From Mrakia gelida (Eukaryota; Basidiomycota; Tremellomycetes; Cystofilobasidiales; Mrakiaceae), in NCBI GenBank assembly GCA_024345305.1, contig BRON01000006.1, forward strand, positions 1,116,001 through 1,180,000: 64,000 nt of DNA. The letters run 5' to 3'. Below the pieces are notes generated by a model, which was given only the letters and a program-made list of their open reading frames with translations, did no database searches and was not told the origin of the DNA. Below, piece after piece: positions 47,641-59,396 of the stretch. Made by a program: the position numbers and the translations under genes. The first letter of the stretch is position 1; every line of letters begins with the position of its first letter.

Positions 47641-48556
47641 CGTGGTCAGGTTGAAGAATCACCTCTCACCGCCCATGGAACGAGGAACACTCACGCCAAG
47701 TCTTTCGGAGCTGTAGCAAGCGCAGATCGACGCAACGCTATGGGGAGGTCTGGAGGCCTGGCCTTCAGATCTAGTTTATTACGTCTAGCACGGGGTGGGA
47801 AGGTGATGGAAGGTGTTGGAAGCCGTAAGGGAAAAACAGGCCGCGCCCTCTAAGACAGACGACAGGTCGGTCACCACCATCATCTCTCGCTTGCCTCCTC
47901 GCTTCCTTGAGCAGGTCGTAGATGTACAGTACTGCTGCGATCTATGATCCTGCCTGCCTATGAAGACATCCACGAGCTCGGCTTGATCCCTAAGTTTTGC
48001 GCTTTGATGTTTCGTACGTGCTCCGTCAATGCACTGTTTGCTTGCGCTCCTCTGAACCTACTATTTATTCACTCTCTATCATTGAAGCTCTCCTCCTTTT
48101 TTTCGCGACGGTATCTTTGTATCAAATGTGATGGAACGAGAATGGAGCGACGCATCTGAAGATCAAAAGTTCGATGCGCGTTTTGTTCTTTCGAAGGTAG
48201 TCTGCATGCCCATCTCTGTTGATGATACTCCGTCGTTCATGTCTCGGCCCGGAGCAGGTAAGTTTCATCATCTTGAAGCCCCGCCACTGAACCTTCCACA
48301 GCTCACTCAGGCCCCCTCGCTTTCGCACTTGATCTCCGCATTGCTCGTATCATGGAACCAGACGGCACGCGTGCTCTATCCGTTCGTATGCGCTAAGACT
48401 CTGTTACTTCTTTGCGTGGGAGTTCAGGCACGAATCGTTACTCTTTCGTCCGTTTGGCCTTCAGGTTCCTGGAGCAGCTTCATGCATCATCTTCCCCCTA
48501 ACCAACACCTGGGCCAGTACTCCACCTCATTGTTGGGTCAAGATCTCCTCCCTCCC
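47641..48556. other. upstream region of the zinc-cluster gene
   Basis: A plus-strand frame from 48130 stays open into the transcription-factor gene for 140 codons, but it has poor coding character and a possible intron acceptor. It is treated as leader or promoter. Confidence 0.4.
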
Positions 48557-50199
48557 ATGGATCCCTCAGAAGACTTCGGAACTTCCACTCCAACTTTTTC
48601 AATGGCTCAGACATACGACGGTCATCCTCCCCCACCTCACTTCGCGCGTTCGCACCACTACCCCTCCCCTTCTTCGCCGAGCTACCCCTCCTCTTACAAC
48701 CTGCCCCTCCCTTCTCCTCTCACGTACCAATATTCTACCGAGTTCGACCCTCATCGACATGACCTCTATGGCTGGCACTCGCTCAACCCGTTTGCGGCGG
48801 AACTCGCTCGACCGGAGGAGGAAGGGAAGGCCAGCGACTCGATGTCGGTCGTTCGATTCACGCTCAGCAAGTCATCATCAGAAGAGACGAGAACTCGTCA
48901 GGTGAGCATGACCCTTTCTTTCTCTCCCAACCCTCCCCTCGTTTGCCGTCGCTTCCAGGCTAGGGTTTCGCATCTGCACTCGGGGCTGACAACCCTTCCT
49001 GTTCCTTCAGGCCTGCCAAGCTTGCCGATGTAGGAAGTCCAAGGTCACTAGATTTAACATCTCTAGATCGCTTTCACTTGGGTATGCGCCCGAAGGAATC
49101 AAGGGGGGCGGGTCGCTGGCGAGGACTCGACCCGCAGGGACTCTTGATTTGGACGGAGCAGTCAGCTCAACTGAAACTTTTGTTTTCCGTTCATCTTTAG
49201 TGCGACGGGGACGCTCCTTGTATTCGATGCAGGAACCGAGGAATCAGCTGTGTTTACACTGCGCGCTCGCCACGAACTCGAGGATCGACTTCGAAGCGAG
49301 GATCCGGAGGCGTTCGAGAACCTAACGCTTCTTCCCTCACCTCCTGCTTCACCACTCAACCTCTTGCCCACGCTCCTACCCCAATTCTAGTGGCTGGATC
49401 CTCAAACATGGACCTGAACTCGGAGCATGGAGTCAGTCGCTTACGAAGGAGAATCTCGGATGAAGATGGAAAACGGGGAGTTGACGTCAGACCTCAAGAA
49501 TTCGTCAGGAGGGTCAACGAGCCCCGAAGCTCTTCGGTGGGAAGAGAGGAACCTTGGATAGGTTCCAGACCAATTGGGTTGGGACTGGTGTCGGTCGAGG
49601 CCGCAAGAGGAGGAAGTGAAGAGTCACGTCGTCTACGAACGTCAACGGATCCGTACCCCTCCCCTCGCAACCCCATCCCCATCGGATCCTCGTTGCACCA
49701 AGAGTTTCCTGCTTCCTTCAGCCACTCCACTTCCTACTCAATTCCCTTCGCCTACTCCAGTTTCCACTCCTACGAAACCCAAAATCATTACCCTCCTCCT
49801 CCTCCTCCGCAAATGCAGCATCGTCACTCGGTTCCTCAACTTCAATCTCACCTCTATCACCACTACCCTTCTTCCCCTTCCGAGGCTCAAACCCCTTCTC
49901 TATCCAGCCGCTACTCTCCCTTTTCATCGACTGCGCCACTCCACCAGTTCGGTCTCCCCTACGCTCCCGGCCATCACTCCATCTTCCTCGACCAACCCTC
50001 GGACGCGTCGTCCTCGGTCGCCGTCGTCCTCGACGCTCAGCACCCGTCCACCCCCCACCATCGTCCTCTCGGAACCGAACAACTTCACAAGATTCATCCG
50101 CAGCCTAGGAGGGCTTTGCTCTCCATCATTCAGGCCCCGGAATCCCACCTCGGCTTCTTCCCTCGAGTCGTCGAGGAGGGGCCAGCCTCTTTGAGATAG
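48557..50199 (+). CDS. Zn(II)2Cys6 binuclear-cluster transcription factor (three exons)
   Basis: Exons 48557-48901, 49011-49043 and 49201-50199 join in phase 0 to 458 codons and TAG. The cluster is ACQACRCRKSK | CDGDAPCIRCRNRGISC, all six cysteines present. The second exon holds only 11 codons, and the intron after RKSK falls just before the third cysteine. The Zn2Cys6 fold binds CGG half-sites as a dimer in fungal regulators. Here it is central (residues 116-145) after a Ser/Pro/Tyr/His-rich N-terminal region. A long low-complexity region with Pro, His, Ser and Tyr runs follows. No fungal_trans middle homology domain is visible, so the protein is short for its family. Target genes are unknown. 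Confidence 0.85.
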
Positions 50200-50304
50200 C
50201 CAGGAGCAGTCGCATTTGGTTCCGGCGAAACTTGGGCAAATAGAAGATGGGAGTAGGTGGGTCTTCATGGTTGAGGGAAGCTCGAAAGACTGTTGTATTG
50301 AGTT

Positions 50305-50660
50305 TGTGTATCTCTTTCTTGCTTCCTCTATAGTAGCTTAGCTCGTCGTTATTACTCTCTCACTCGCTCTATCTCGTCTCTCGCTCGTTCTTTCTTTCAC
50401 AGCTCTCATGAGTCCGCGCGCTCCCTTAGATTTGCGCTCGCCCTCCTCCCTTTTTACCCTCGTCTACATCTTGACCTCCGTCTAGCGTCTCACTGAACTT
50501 CGTTCGGTCTCTCTCTTTCACTCTCTCTTTCTTCTCCATCGTGTACTTATACTCGTACCTCTTTTTACAGTGTCCTCTCATCCAGGTTCGCTCGATACAT
50601 CAGTCTACATCTTGACCTCCGCCTAGCGTCTCTCTGAACTTCTGTCCTCTCATCCAGGCA
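50305..50660 (+). repeat. dispersed repeat R3, copy 2
   Basis: It contains the unit TCTACATCTTGACCTCCG(T/C)CTAGCGTC twice, around TCGTGTACTTATACTC and TCATCCAGGTTCGCTCGATACAT. It is diverged from copy 3 and begins about 90 bp after the zinc-cluster gene. Confidence 0.7.
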
Positions 50661-52370
50661 CGAAGGCTAGACCCTTAAATATCCATCATATGTTGTAGGT
50701 GAGTCGACCTGGAAAACTCGACAGTTGGACGCGGTTCGTGTGGCCTGAGCTGATTCCCTTTTCCACCTCTTTCGCTCCTTCTTACTAGTTCTGCTCCTCG
50801 TTCTTTCTATTTATGTTTCGTCGCTCGTCTTTTGCAGGTCACCTTTATGATTACCTTTTATCAGATACACCCGGATACCTCTCTTTTCGGACCCCTTGTA
50901 CTACTCGTACTGTATAGCTTCCCAGCAGTCTTCTAGCGGTCCCTCTCTGATCACCCTCTGACGTCTGAGGCGTTACAAAATGTTACACCGACATGTCGTC
51001 TCGACGATAACCTTCTTTTATACTCTCGAAACTGACGGAAGCTGGTCGAGAAGTCTTGATGATGAGAAGAAGCGAGTCCGATTGCATTCACTAACGGGAA
51101 CAGGAGTAGACAAAAACCAAGCTGGATCGACTTGTCCTCCTTGTTCACTGAAGCATCCAGAATCTCTTCCAATCATTCCAGACGGAGGATCCTGTCGTTC
51201 GAGAGTGAGTTTTGTGTCGCAGCGAACCCTCACTCATCGTCTTCCTTCTTCTCTCGCGCAGGTCGTCAGCACCACCGTCTTCCTACGGGTCGACGACGCC
51301 AGCTTCCCTTGATAAAGCCTCAATCCGTCGTCCTCGAGCTTCTTTCTCTTTTTTCTCTTACGAAGCGAGACGTCCCAGGAGTCCTCGCGAACAGTTTCTC
51401 AAACGATTGATTCGCGAAGGGTGCTCGAGCGAGGCTGATCGCTTTTCTCCATCGCGTGATGACCACCTCCTCCTCCCTCCTCCTTGCCAGGTCTCTCCCA
51501 AGGTCCTCGATTTTGCTTCCGACGCTAAGGACTTTCATTTTGTCTTCGGCTCTTTTTGATTCATACCATGTTGATTGTGGAGGGATTAAGAACAACACGC
51601 GAAGTTTAGGTTACTTCTACTGTCCAAGGTGTATCAACTATAATGACGCGCGCGGAAGTTCAGAAGAAAGTACAAAGATCTGATAAACGAAGTAAGAGAC
51701 TATCCTCGAAGTGATATCTCGAACTGATACGTCGGCGCAATCTGCAGTATAGTTAACCGAAATTCTACTAAGAGGACCCGAAGAGTAAGGAAGGACCGTG
51801 GCTGACATTGGGCAGAGGTAAGTCGACGATCAAACCAGTTCAGAGACGGCGACGGGTGTACATACTGCTCAGATCACATTCTTTCGTTTCCCGAATGAAG
51901 CATGATCTGGGTGAGCGTTGAGCGGGAAAAGATGGATGACTAGATGAGGAGCATACCGTGACGTGGATATGCGACTGACTCGCTCACTTGCCTTCATCAC
52001 AGAAGTGATACACTTTCGAATAGAGGCAAATTTGCCATACATGGGTTTGCGGCCTGTTTACGTGTTTTGTTTGACCAGACCTCACCTTGGAAGGCGAAGG
52101 TCACTCTGCAGCTCAGCACTTCACACTGACCCTTCGCCCATCGTCTCGTCCGCTACCTTTGGACCGGTAGCAGAGTCGTTGTTTCGGGGGGGGGTCGTTA
52201 TGGTCAAAGTAATATCCAGATATCAGCTCGGTTCTAGCGGAGGAGTTCCTGGCCCAGTCTCCTGTCAGCTGATCTCGATTGTTTGACGATGGAAAGAGGA
52301 AAGGCCATCCGAGGACGCTTCGAGCACGACTGAGCTCCAACCACCATCCAGCTTCGAACTCACTAGCAAG
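50661..52370. other. 1.7-kb stretch without a recognised gene
   Basis: Frames between 50980 and 51600 have donor- and acceptor-like sites (GTGAGTTTTG at 51204, CGCGCAG near 51261) and could be exons of a small gene, but no protein is recognised. A run of nine G's lies at 52187-52195. Confidence 0.35.
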
Positions 52371-53533
52371 ATGAGCCCACGTCTCGACCATCAACCTTTC
52401 CTCTCCACCCCACTCGAGATCAAGGACAACATCTTATCCTTTTGCGACCCTCAAACCCTCGGACGAAGCGCTCAAAGCTCACTGGCCCTCCTCGAGCTCG
52501 CTTCTCCGTACCTTTATCTGGACATGACCATCAATGGCTTCTCCCAGCTAGACCGGCTTTTCTCCGTCAAGGTACTGTCGATTTTCTCTCTGGCAATGCT
52601 CCTGGAAGTCTTTCTAAACCCCGGTACATTCTTACTCTATCTTTCAGCACAAACCCTTCTCTCCGTCCTTGGACCCTCTCCTATCCCTCCATCGCACACG
52701 ATCCCTCACCTTCATCAACCTAACCCACGAACAAGGCGGAGATCCAGAGTGGAACACTCTTTTCCTCCCCAACCGGTCCGTCACTCCCCTTCATCTCGGC
52801 ACTCTTTCGGTCTACTTCGGCGAGAACGGCATCGACGGTGGGACGGACGCCATCTCCACGTCCCTTCTCAACCTTTTCGACCCTGAGCACGTTGTGTTCT
52901 CGATCTCCGGCGTATGGCCAGTCGACACCGCTCCAGGGGTCGCGTTGTTCCCGGTGAACTGGACTCGCCTCAAGTCCCTCACGTTCAAAGGATCCCGAGC
53001 CTTCAAGGGAAATCTCGCAGTGTGCCCTTTCCTTGCGGATTTGGCGGTGGGGTCGTTGACCATCCTGTACACTTTCAGTGACGATGCCGAGGACGAGGCC
53101 TGGTTATACGACGATGAGCTTTTGGATGATCTTATCTGGATGGCGGCGGATGGACGAGCGTTGTCGCTGCTGGAAACCCCTTGCGTGAAAGAGGTAAGTC
53201 GAAGCTCAACAGTCTGTCTTACCGCTCCTTCGTTCTCGGTTTCGCTAATTGTTGTCAACCTTCGAGCAGATCGTGCTTCGCGTCTACAATCAGGAGCAAC
53301 AATCCCACGTACTTGCGCATTGCCATCGGGTATGGGATGACGAAGGGATGTCTCCTATGGAGCGGAAGAGGAGAGAGGGTCTGCTTCGGTTCGACGTTGT
53401 CAACCAGCACGAGGGGAAAAAAGTGAGTTGGAACGGTTGAGGGCAAAGTTCTCATATCGACTTTGCTTAAAAAAAACCTTTCTTCTGTCAGCAGAAGGAG
53501 GCGGCGGAAGTCGAGAGTGGAGAAGAGGTGTGA
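52371..53533 (+). CDS. F-box-like protein (four exons)
   Basis: Exons 52371-52571, 52648-53193, 53270-53422 and 53492-53533 give 313 codons and TGA, all phase 0 with GT-AG introns of about 70 bp. The first exon, LSTPLEIKDNILSFCDPQTL, then SSLALLELASPYLYLDMTI, has the shape of an F-box (LP.E...I....D...L..A..S..L..LASPYLY), which would tie substrates to an SCF ubiquitin ligase. The rest has no clear leucine-rich repeat but keeps a pattern of short hydrophobic blocks (LGTLSVYF, LKSLTFKG, FLADLAVGSLTILY). Such F-box-like families are large in basidiomycetes. The substrate is unknown. It ends in an acidic tail. Confidence 0.65.
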
Positions 53534-54030
53534 GGGTGTGTCAACAGGACCAGTCGAGGGATGAGGTGGAGAATAGCGAGCTGTGTGGCTTGAGGTGCAT
53601 GAAGGGGCGCTGACGGGAGATCGCACCACTTCGCATCGTGCTCTGTTCGTGATTCGTGATGCCTTACATTATTTTACTCCTCGTACCAAGTTCTCACTCC
53701 CTTTGTCCTCTTCAAGTGTCATCCCGAGGTCATCTAGTCATTATTTTCGTACAGTAGCTCTTAGTGACCGTACTCACTCTACTTTATCCCTGAAATTTAC
53801 AGCTCCTCGAATCCCCCTCTCTTGTGAGGTGAGCGCTGCACGAAGACGTTCGTCAGTACATGTAAACGGATGCACCATACGGTAGTGGAAACGAGGCATC
53901 ATATGGACTGGATGAACATAGCGGCTCGTAAGTGGCAGCAATAATGAAAGATAACAAGGACGCGGAAGGAAACATAGAATGAAAGCGACAGCGACAGGAG
54001 TCCCGAAGCGACAGCCAAGCACGAAGCAGG
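53534..54030. other. intergenic region between convergent genes
   Basis: AT-richer than its neighbours, with no gene. A GACGTTCGTCAGTACATGTAA segment near 53842 recalls a piece of repeat R4. Confidence 0.4.
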
Positions 54031-54507
54031 CTACTTACTCATGACCTCCTCACGTTGCTCCGTCTTCCCTGCCTTGTAATGACCTTGAGCTTCCCTCTCT
54101 CCTCTCTGCCTCTCCACCAGTGTCTCAAACGCAGACCTGTGCTCGCCAGGCTCTACCATCTGCCAGGGAGGGTTTGTTGAACTGGGAAGGTGGAAGTCCT
54201 TGTACGGGCCCGACGTTGCCCGGTTGACCTCGTAAACACTGACTGGTGGGGAGTAGATCTTGCCTTTGTAGCGAACCGGAGTGGGTATATGTTGGACGTG
54301 CGGGAGGACAGTTCGATTGGGAAGAGATGGACACGATGGTTGGTTGCGTGATTCTGAAGTAGTAAGTGTAGCAGGGGGAGTGGAAGGGTGGGCGACTGAG
54401 GACGAGCTGGAGGGTGAGCCGGTTGAAGAAGAGAGCTGAAGAGTGGGTGAAGAAGGCTTGAAACCTGTTGATTCGGCTGTCGCGGGGACTTAAGATGAAG
54501 AGGACAT
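54031..54507 (-). pseudogene. unrecognised small gene with an early stop
   Basis: On the minus strand an ATG at 54507 is followed by four Ser codons and a TAA (54492-54490). The same frame then stays open for 152 codons to a TAG at 54033-54031. The N-terminal half is Ser/Pro/Thr-rich. The C-terminal half is charged and looks conserved (TPVRYKGKIYSPPVSVYEVN, HLPSSTNPPWQMVEPGEHRS, then a Glu/Arg/Gln-rich end). No Met lies near the start of the long frame, so either the TAA is a nonsense mutation or the true first exon is elsewhere. An LTR relic sits 151 bp upstream. No function is recognised. Confidence 0.45.
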
Positions 54508-54657
54508 GGTTGAGAGGGAATGTGTGGGTGACTGAGTTGATCAGTGGAATGGTGGGATGGAGGCAAGATCGGGGGTGGGGGTAGCGGGCGCGTCGAGATG
54601 ACGCTGAATGTTTCCCCATCCCTTCCCATTTTTTTCTTTGGCAAGCGGTACCTTGCT

Positions 54658-54791
54658 TGTGGAAATGGTCACGTGATCTGAAGGTAGCTTGCAAAGCTGA
54701 TTCCGAATGGTGGTTGCTGACTGGGTATCGAACGAGACGCGTTACTAAGCTACTACGTGATACCTCCCTGCGAGTCGCCAGCTTCCAACAC
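54658..54791 (-). repeat. truncated LTR relic of copia family B
   Basis: It corresponds to the first 134 bp or so of the LTR, ending TTCCAACA at 54791, with E-box GTCACGTGAT intact and the TATA end missing. It lies upstream of the minus-strand gene at 54031-54507. Confidence 0.82.
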
Positions 54792-56678
54792 AGTTTCGGT
54801 TCTGATCTAGTGAGTCTGTGCTGCTGTCTGCATCCGACGCTTATGATAGACGATACTTCCCCTTTGTCTCAGCTTATGGAAGGTACGGGGTTGGTTTAAA
54901 GGCTTGCGGCGCGTCGGACGAGGACGTCGGACGACGAGAGGTATGTCCGTGATGGCTGCTTTGTGTTGACCTTGTTTCGTAGACAAGATCATTGCTGATC
55001 TGTTCTAGTTATCCGGACTAGTACTAATCATCGCTTTTCTATGCATCTTGAGGTCATCACATCAGTCGAGCCAAGCGTTCAGTCGTCTTGTGTATGGGCC
55101 TGCCATGACTGTGGCACATGTCGCCGGTGCGATTCTTGTCGCGTCTGTCGTAGCTTCCGTTCATTGCGGTTTAGACACTGAACATGGTCACCTCCCTCCA
55201 TGCCTTTCCTTGACTTTTGGTCTTAGCTTTATTTTTTTTCCCGTTTCTCTGCCTTGTTCTACGTATACCTACACAAAGTTGCAAACGTTGGTCAACTCGG
55301 GTTCCCAGATTTACATAAGCCGAAAATGAAGACAGGGAATTGCCGTCGTTACGATAACTGAAGAAAAGAGAACGAGAACGCGTCGAGGTCAGCGCTCTCG
55401 ACTGCTTTAGAGCAGATCTCGAAAAAAGCTACCCCAGAAAAGACAGCTGATAAATACAAACGGAACCGACGAGAGCAACGAAACTAGAAATGTAAAGTAA
55501 AAGACAGCCTGTCGTTTTCGTCGTCGCTTCAACTTTCAATCTTTCAACCTCCGCGGATGAGAGAGCAAGAGAGGAAACGAAGGAAAGGTTTTTTTTAAAA
55601 AAAACTAAAAAAAACTATAGAGGTCGAAGAGATGGCTGATTATTTCGGCTTGTGCTAGAGTTGACTCACCGGATACTGATGTGTGAGTCAAAACGGAACG
55701 AGAGGACAGGTGAGACGCAGGTGAGACGCGTCTTGAGGGACGATTGGCGTAGGTTTTCTTTCTTTCATTACCACGATAGCACTCTTAAGTGATTCATTCG
55801 TACGATCCAAAGCTGGAGCTGTGTTGTATCTGTTCTTGGGAGCTACAAAGCGAAACGACTCGCCTCGTCACGTCGCCTCTCCCACTCTTCTCACGGATTT
55901 AAGAACATACTTCGCTAGTACCGAGTCCTCGCCGCTTCGTTCCAGCTTGAACTCACTTGCACCGACTCACCATCTATCTCCCTGGAAGCTCAGCTGGCCG
56001 GGACAAGCGACGATAAATGAAAACGAGCAAAACGGAAGACAACACCGATGAAAACGCGTACACCTACCCCTCTGCATTTCTAATGCTTGGAGTGAAGGTC
56101 CGTGCTTGTACAGCTTGAAGTGATGGAATAGTGACCCGTTGGATGTCGGGAAATCGAAGAAAACGAGTAGTTTGGGGAGGAAGAGCCGGAAAGCTCGAAA
56201 GGATCAAAGTGGTGCTGCTGATGTTGAGATTGCATCCAAGGAGAGGTTTGTCGCTGAAAGTCCTCCCCCCGTTTATGTTTCGATTTCTCCCATTCTTCTA
56301 CTGATCGGGACGCGTTTCCACCGCGATTCCTACCATCGTCTGTAAACCTGTGCCCTACGAGAAGTACGTTCCCTGACGGACAGTCAACCGCTTCTTCGCT
56401 CTCCCTAAGAAACGGAAACCCAGCTCCTTGTGGGAAGACAGTCGTCTTGCCCGTAAAATCGGAACTCCTGTGAATATCATCAAGCAGTCGGGGAAGAGAA
56501 GAGGAAGAAATGGGAGAACAGTAGCGGGCGAGTCTCACCTCGTGTTGACGTGAGGGAAGGCGAGAAGGGAAAAACTTCATCCGCTCGTCAACGTGGGAAC
56601 CAACTCCGGTGTCCGAGTTCGTAACGGGGCACGCCTCTGCATACATGGCGTCGGTAACTGCAGCTCCTCCGGTGTAGC
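54792..56678. other. 1.9-kb stretch without a confident gene
   Basis: Palindrome site 11 is at 55499-55518, and A-runs lie near 55595-55615. A minus-strand frame 56646-56540 with a good donor (GTGAGACTC) and acceptor (ATTCACAG) might be a short gene, but its product is not recognisable. Confidence 0.35.
55499..55518. repeat. 19-bp palindrome family, site 11
   Basis: AAAAGACAGCCTGTCGTTTT, 20 bp with one central mismatch pair; the only site to the right of 41 kb. Confidence 0.8.
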
Positions 56679-57844
56679 GACGACTCTCGTGGGGTCTTGC
56701 TGGGGGGGTTTTATATGCTCCTACGCGTGGGGAGGCTTATTGCGTGATACGACTAGAGGAGTGTAGTCGATCGCGGGGGGGCTGGGAAGTTCCGACGAGG
56801 GACGATGAGAACGACGAGGGCGAGGGAGTGGCGAGAACGGCGACGACGAGACTGCCTCTTGAGGACGGAGAAAGTGTCCGTTCGAGAGATTTGGAAGGCC
56901 GAGAGGTGGATTGATTGGGAGTGAAGGCGAGGCTGTAACTAAAAGAAGAGCGTCGCTTCCCCTCCCTCGGCGTCGAGTTCCTTTTGCAACACAAGGGGTT
57001 GACGTAAGAAAGATGGCCTTCGTTTTTTCGACGTGACACTTCGAAGCTTCGCGACCGCCACTCCACTCGAGCTTCGATCTACGCAACCAAAGGAAGAACA
57101 TCAACACCAAGATCTACACCTTCCACATCTCCTCCTTCAAGCTCGACTGCACCTCCACTCGGCGTCTCAACCTAGGACCAAGGGCGGCCTTCTCGTCTCG
57201 CAACGCGTCTCGTTTTCACTTTCTCTTCTCCTTTTAGATCTCTCTCTTTCTCCTGGACACTTCACTCGTAGATAATTCTTTCTCCTTCTCTTTTTACTAC
57301 ACTTCACTTCGACTCCATTTTCGGTCCTCGTTACATCTTTCTCGCCGGGGTTTCAGATCCGGTTTCGAGCGACGCGTCTGCGTTTCACCTCTCCTTTCTT
57401 TCGAGTTCGTTTCTTTCTAGAAGGTTCCACGAAGTCTGGTCGAGTAGTATGAAAATCTGAAGTCTAGGTAGTCTTGATCAATCACCCGTGGACCGGAACA
57501 GTCTCACGCAAGTCACTTCTCGATCTCCTTCTCTTTTCTTTTCCAAACTCGTACTCGAGCCCCGTGCGCTCAACCTTCTCGAGACTCGTGCTCTCATCTT
57601 CTCCTCGGACCCATCCACCTCTCGGCCTTCCAAATCTCTCAAACGGATTCTTTCTCCATCCTCAAGAGGCAGTCTCGTCGTCGTCGTTCTCGCCAATTTC
57701 TCGCTCTCGTCGTTCTCACCATCCCTCGTCGGAACTTCCCAACCCCACCTCGATCGGCTACACTCCTCTAGTCGCATCACCCAATAAGCCTCTCCATGCG
57801 TAGGAGCATATAAAATCGCCCAAGAAGACCCCCCGAGAGTCGTC
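56679..57844. mobile_element. foldback element with arms of about 240 bp
   Basis: The left arm, GACGACTCTCG at 56679 to about 56920, is an inverted copy of the right arm, about 57604-57844. Shared blocks, left arm read forward, are GGGGTCTT, TTTTATATGCTCCTACGC, GAGGCTTATTG, ACTAGAGGAGTGTAG, AGACTGCCTCTTGAGGA and GAGAGATTTGGAAGGCCGAGAGGTGGAT. The 680 bp between the arms is not repeated and shows no transposase. Both arms keep a short similar reading frame (LGLPNLSNG, PQEAVSSS, PSSELP, YTPLV). No target duplication was seen. Confidence 0.7.
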
Positions 57845-58457
57845 ACTCATCGGTCGAGAGCGAGACTTTGGGCGCGGAGCGATGATGGGTAGAACGGTGG
57901 ATACAGCAATGGAGGTGATGTAGGAGAGGGTGTCGACGCGTTCAGCGACGCGGGTCGGGACCGGAGAGCGAAGAGGGAACGAAGAGGAAAGAGTCATGTT
58001 CCATGACCAAGACGCCAACCAAAGGTCATTAACTTGGCTCTACATCACCCCCTTCAATTCAACCACAAGGTTTCTTCTCCGACTCGAGCTCGAGCCTCGA
58101 ACGACTTCCTTCGTCACTTCCCTCTCCTCCTCCTCCAAACAACCAAAACCACCCCATCCCTTCGCACCCAGATCCGCTGCTCGTCAAACGGCCAGGAGAC
58201 GGAGGATCTGGTGGTGAAAGCTGATGAAAAAAACCAGCCGCGAGAGCAGCGAGTTGTGCGCCAGCGAGGACTGATCACCCGACGCGTCGTCCGTCCCTTC
58301 TCTTTCCTTCTTCGCCATCTCTCTCCCCTCTCCCTCATCACTCTCTTGCGCACCTCCTTCTACTTTTCGCGCAGTAGCGATAACTCACATCTGATCAACT
58401 CCGTCCTCACCATCTTCCATCCCTAGCCCCGTTCCCCTCAGGTGGTCAACCATCCTC
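57845..58457. other. stretch without a recognised gene
   Basis: A plus-strand frame 58034-58423 is open but has shifting composition and no motif. It could be the end of an unknown gene. Confidence 0.35.
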
Positions 58458-59330
58458 TCAACTCGTTTCCCAACGGGCCAACTCCTCCCACCCCTCCCTT
58501 CCTTCCTTCAGCTCATGACTCCCCTCCAACATCGATCCCCTGAACTTCAACTCCTTCGGAACCGCCGCTTCCCAAGCCTTCCGCAAGGCATGCTGAGCCG
58601 TCGAAGCGTTGGGAGTATGCTCGTCCTTCGAGGAGAAGAGGAAGAGCGTCGGTGTTGAGAGAGGGAGTTTGCCGAAGGTGGTGTGGAGAGGGAGGGGGGA
58701 GAGGAGAGAGAAGTAGTCGTCGTCGCCGCTTATAATGCGAAGGGGAGTGGTTGGAGCGGGAGGGGGGAAGGGAAGTTGACGAACAAGAAGGTCAGTTGTC
58801 GACGCGTCGAATTCGAGTCTCGACGTCTCTCTCTCGCTCTCGGGGGAAGGAGAAAGCGAGCGAGCGAAACGAAACGCACCCTTCACAAGCCAGACTCCAA
58901 GCTCGATAAACCGTCACATCCACCGCGAAGGCTTCCTGCCCTCCAGGAGCGAGCTCGTCTCGCTGACCAGCGGCGTAGATGTCGGCGGCGAGGGCAGCGA
59001 AGGTGGGGGGGAAGGAAGGATAGGAGGCCAGAGCTTCTCGGTCGGAGACTGCAAACAAACCAAGTCCAAAAAAGAGCAGAGGGGTGAGTGAGAGTCAGCG
59101 AAGTGTCAGCGGTAGCAGGAAAGAAAGAAGGAGACAAGAAAAGTCGAGCGAACGACAAACTCACCAGGCGCCTGAAGAATCGCCTTCTGGATGAGCGACC
59201 TCTTGGGTTCCGAGGCGAGGGAGCACACGATTTTTGGATAGCCTGTAGAATGACGCATCGAAGCGACTTCCGTCTTGCCTTCGAGCGTGAACGGAAAAGG
59301 AGAGGCGGGCGGACGAAGTCAGCGAAAGGG
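58458..59330 (-). pseudogene. DUF1749-type alpha/beta-hydrolase, 5'-truncated
   Basis: Minus-strand exons: about 59330-59165 has GKTEVASMRHSTGYPKIV and KAILQAP; 59048-58880 has VSDREALASYPSFPP and VYRAWSLACEG; a last exon ends at 58458 with PLRIISGDDDYFSLLSP, FGKLPLSTPTLFLFSSKDEH and a GSHEL motif. The HSTG nucleophile elbow, ILQAPVSDREAL and the late His match DUF1749 proteins of fungi (alpha/beta-hydrolase fold, substrate unknown). Introns are GTGAGT...TTTGCAG and one with an unclear acceptor. Expected N-terminal exons are missing, because the region above 59397 is repeat R3. The residue before the elbow is unusual (MRHSTG where MGHSTG is typical). The gene is probably truncated by the repeat; a remote first exon cannot be ruled out. 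Confidence 0.6.
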
Positions 59331-59396
59331 AGACGCGACGGGCCGAAGAGCGAGACCAACGAATCGCATGAGGGAGGGTCGAACTTTCTGTGAAGA

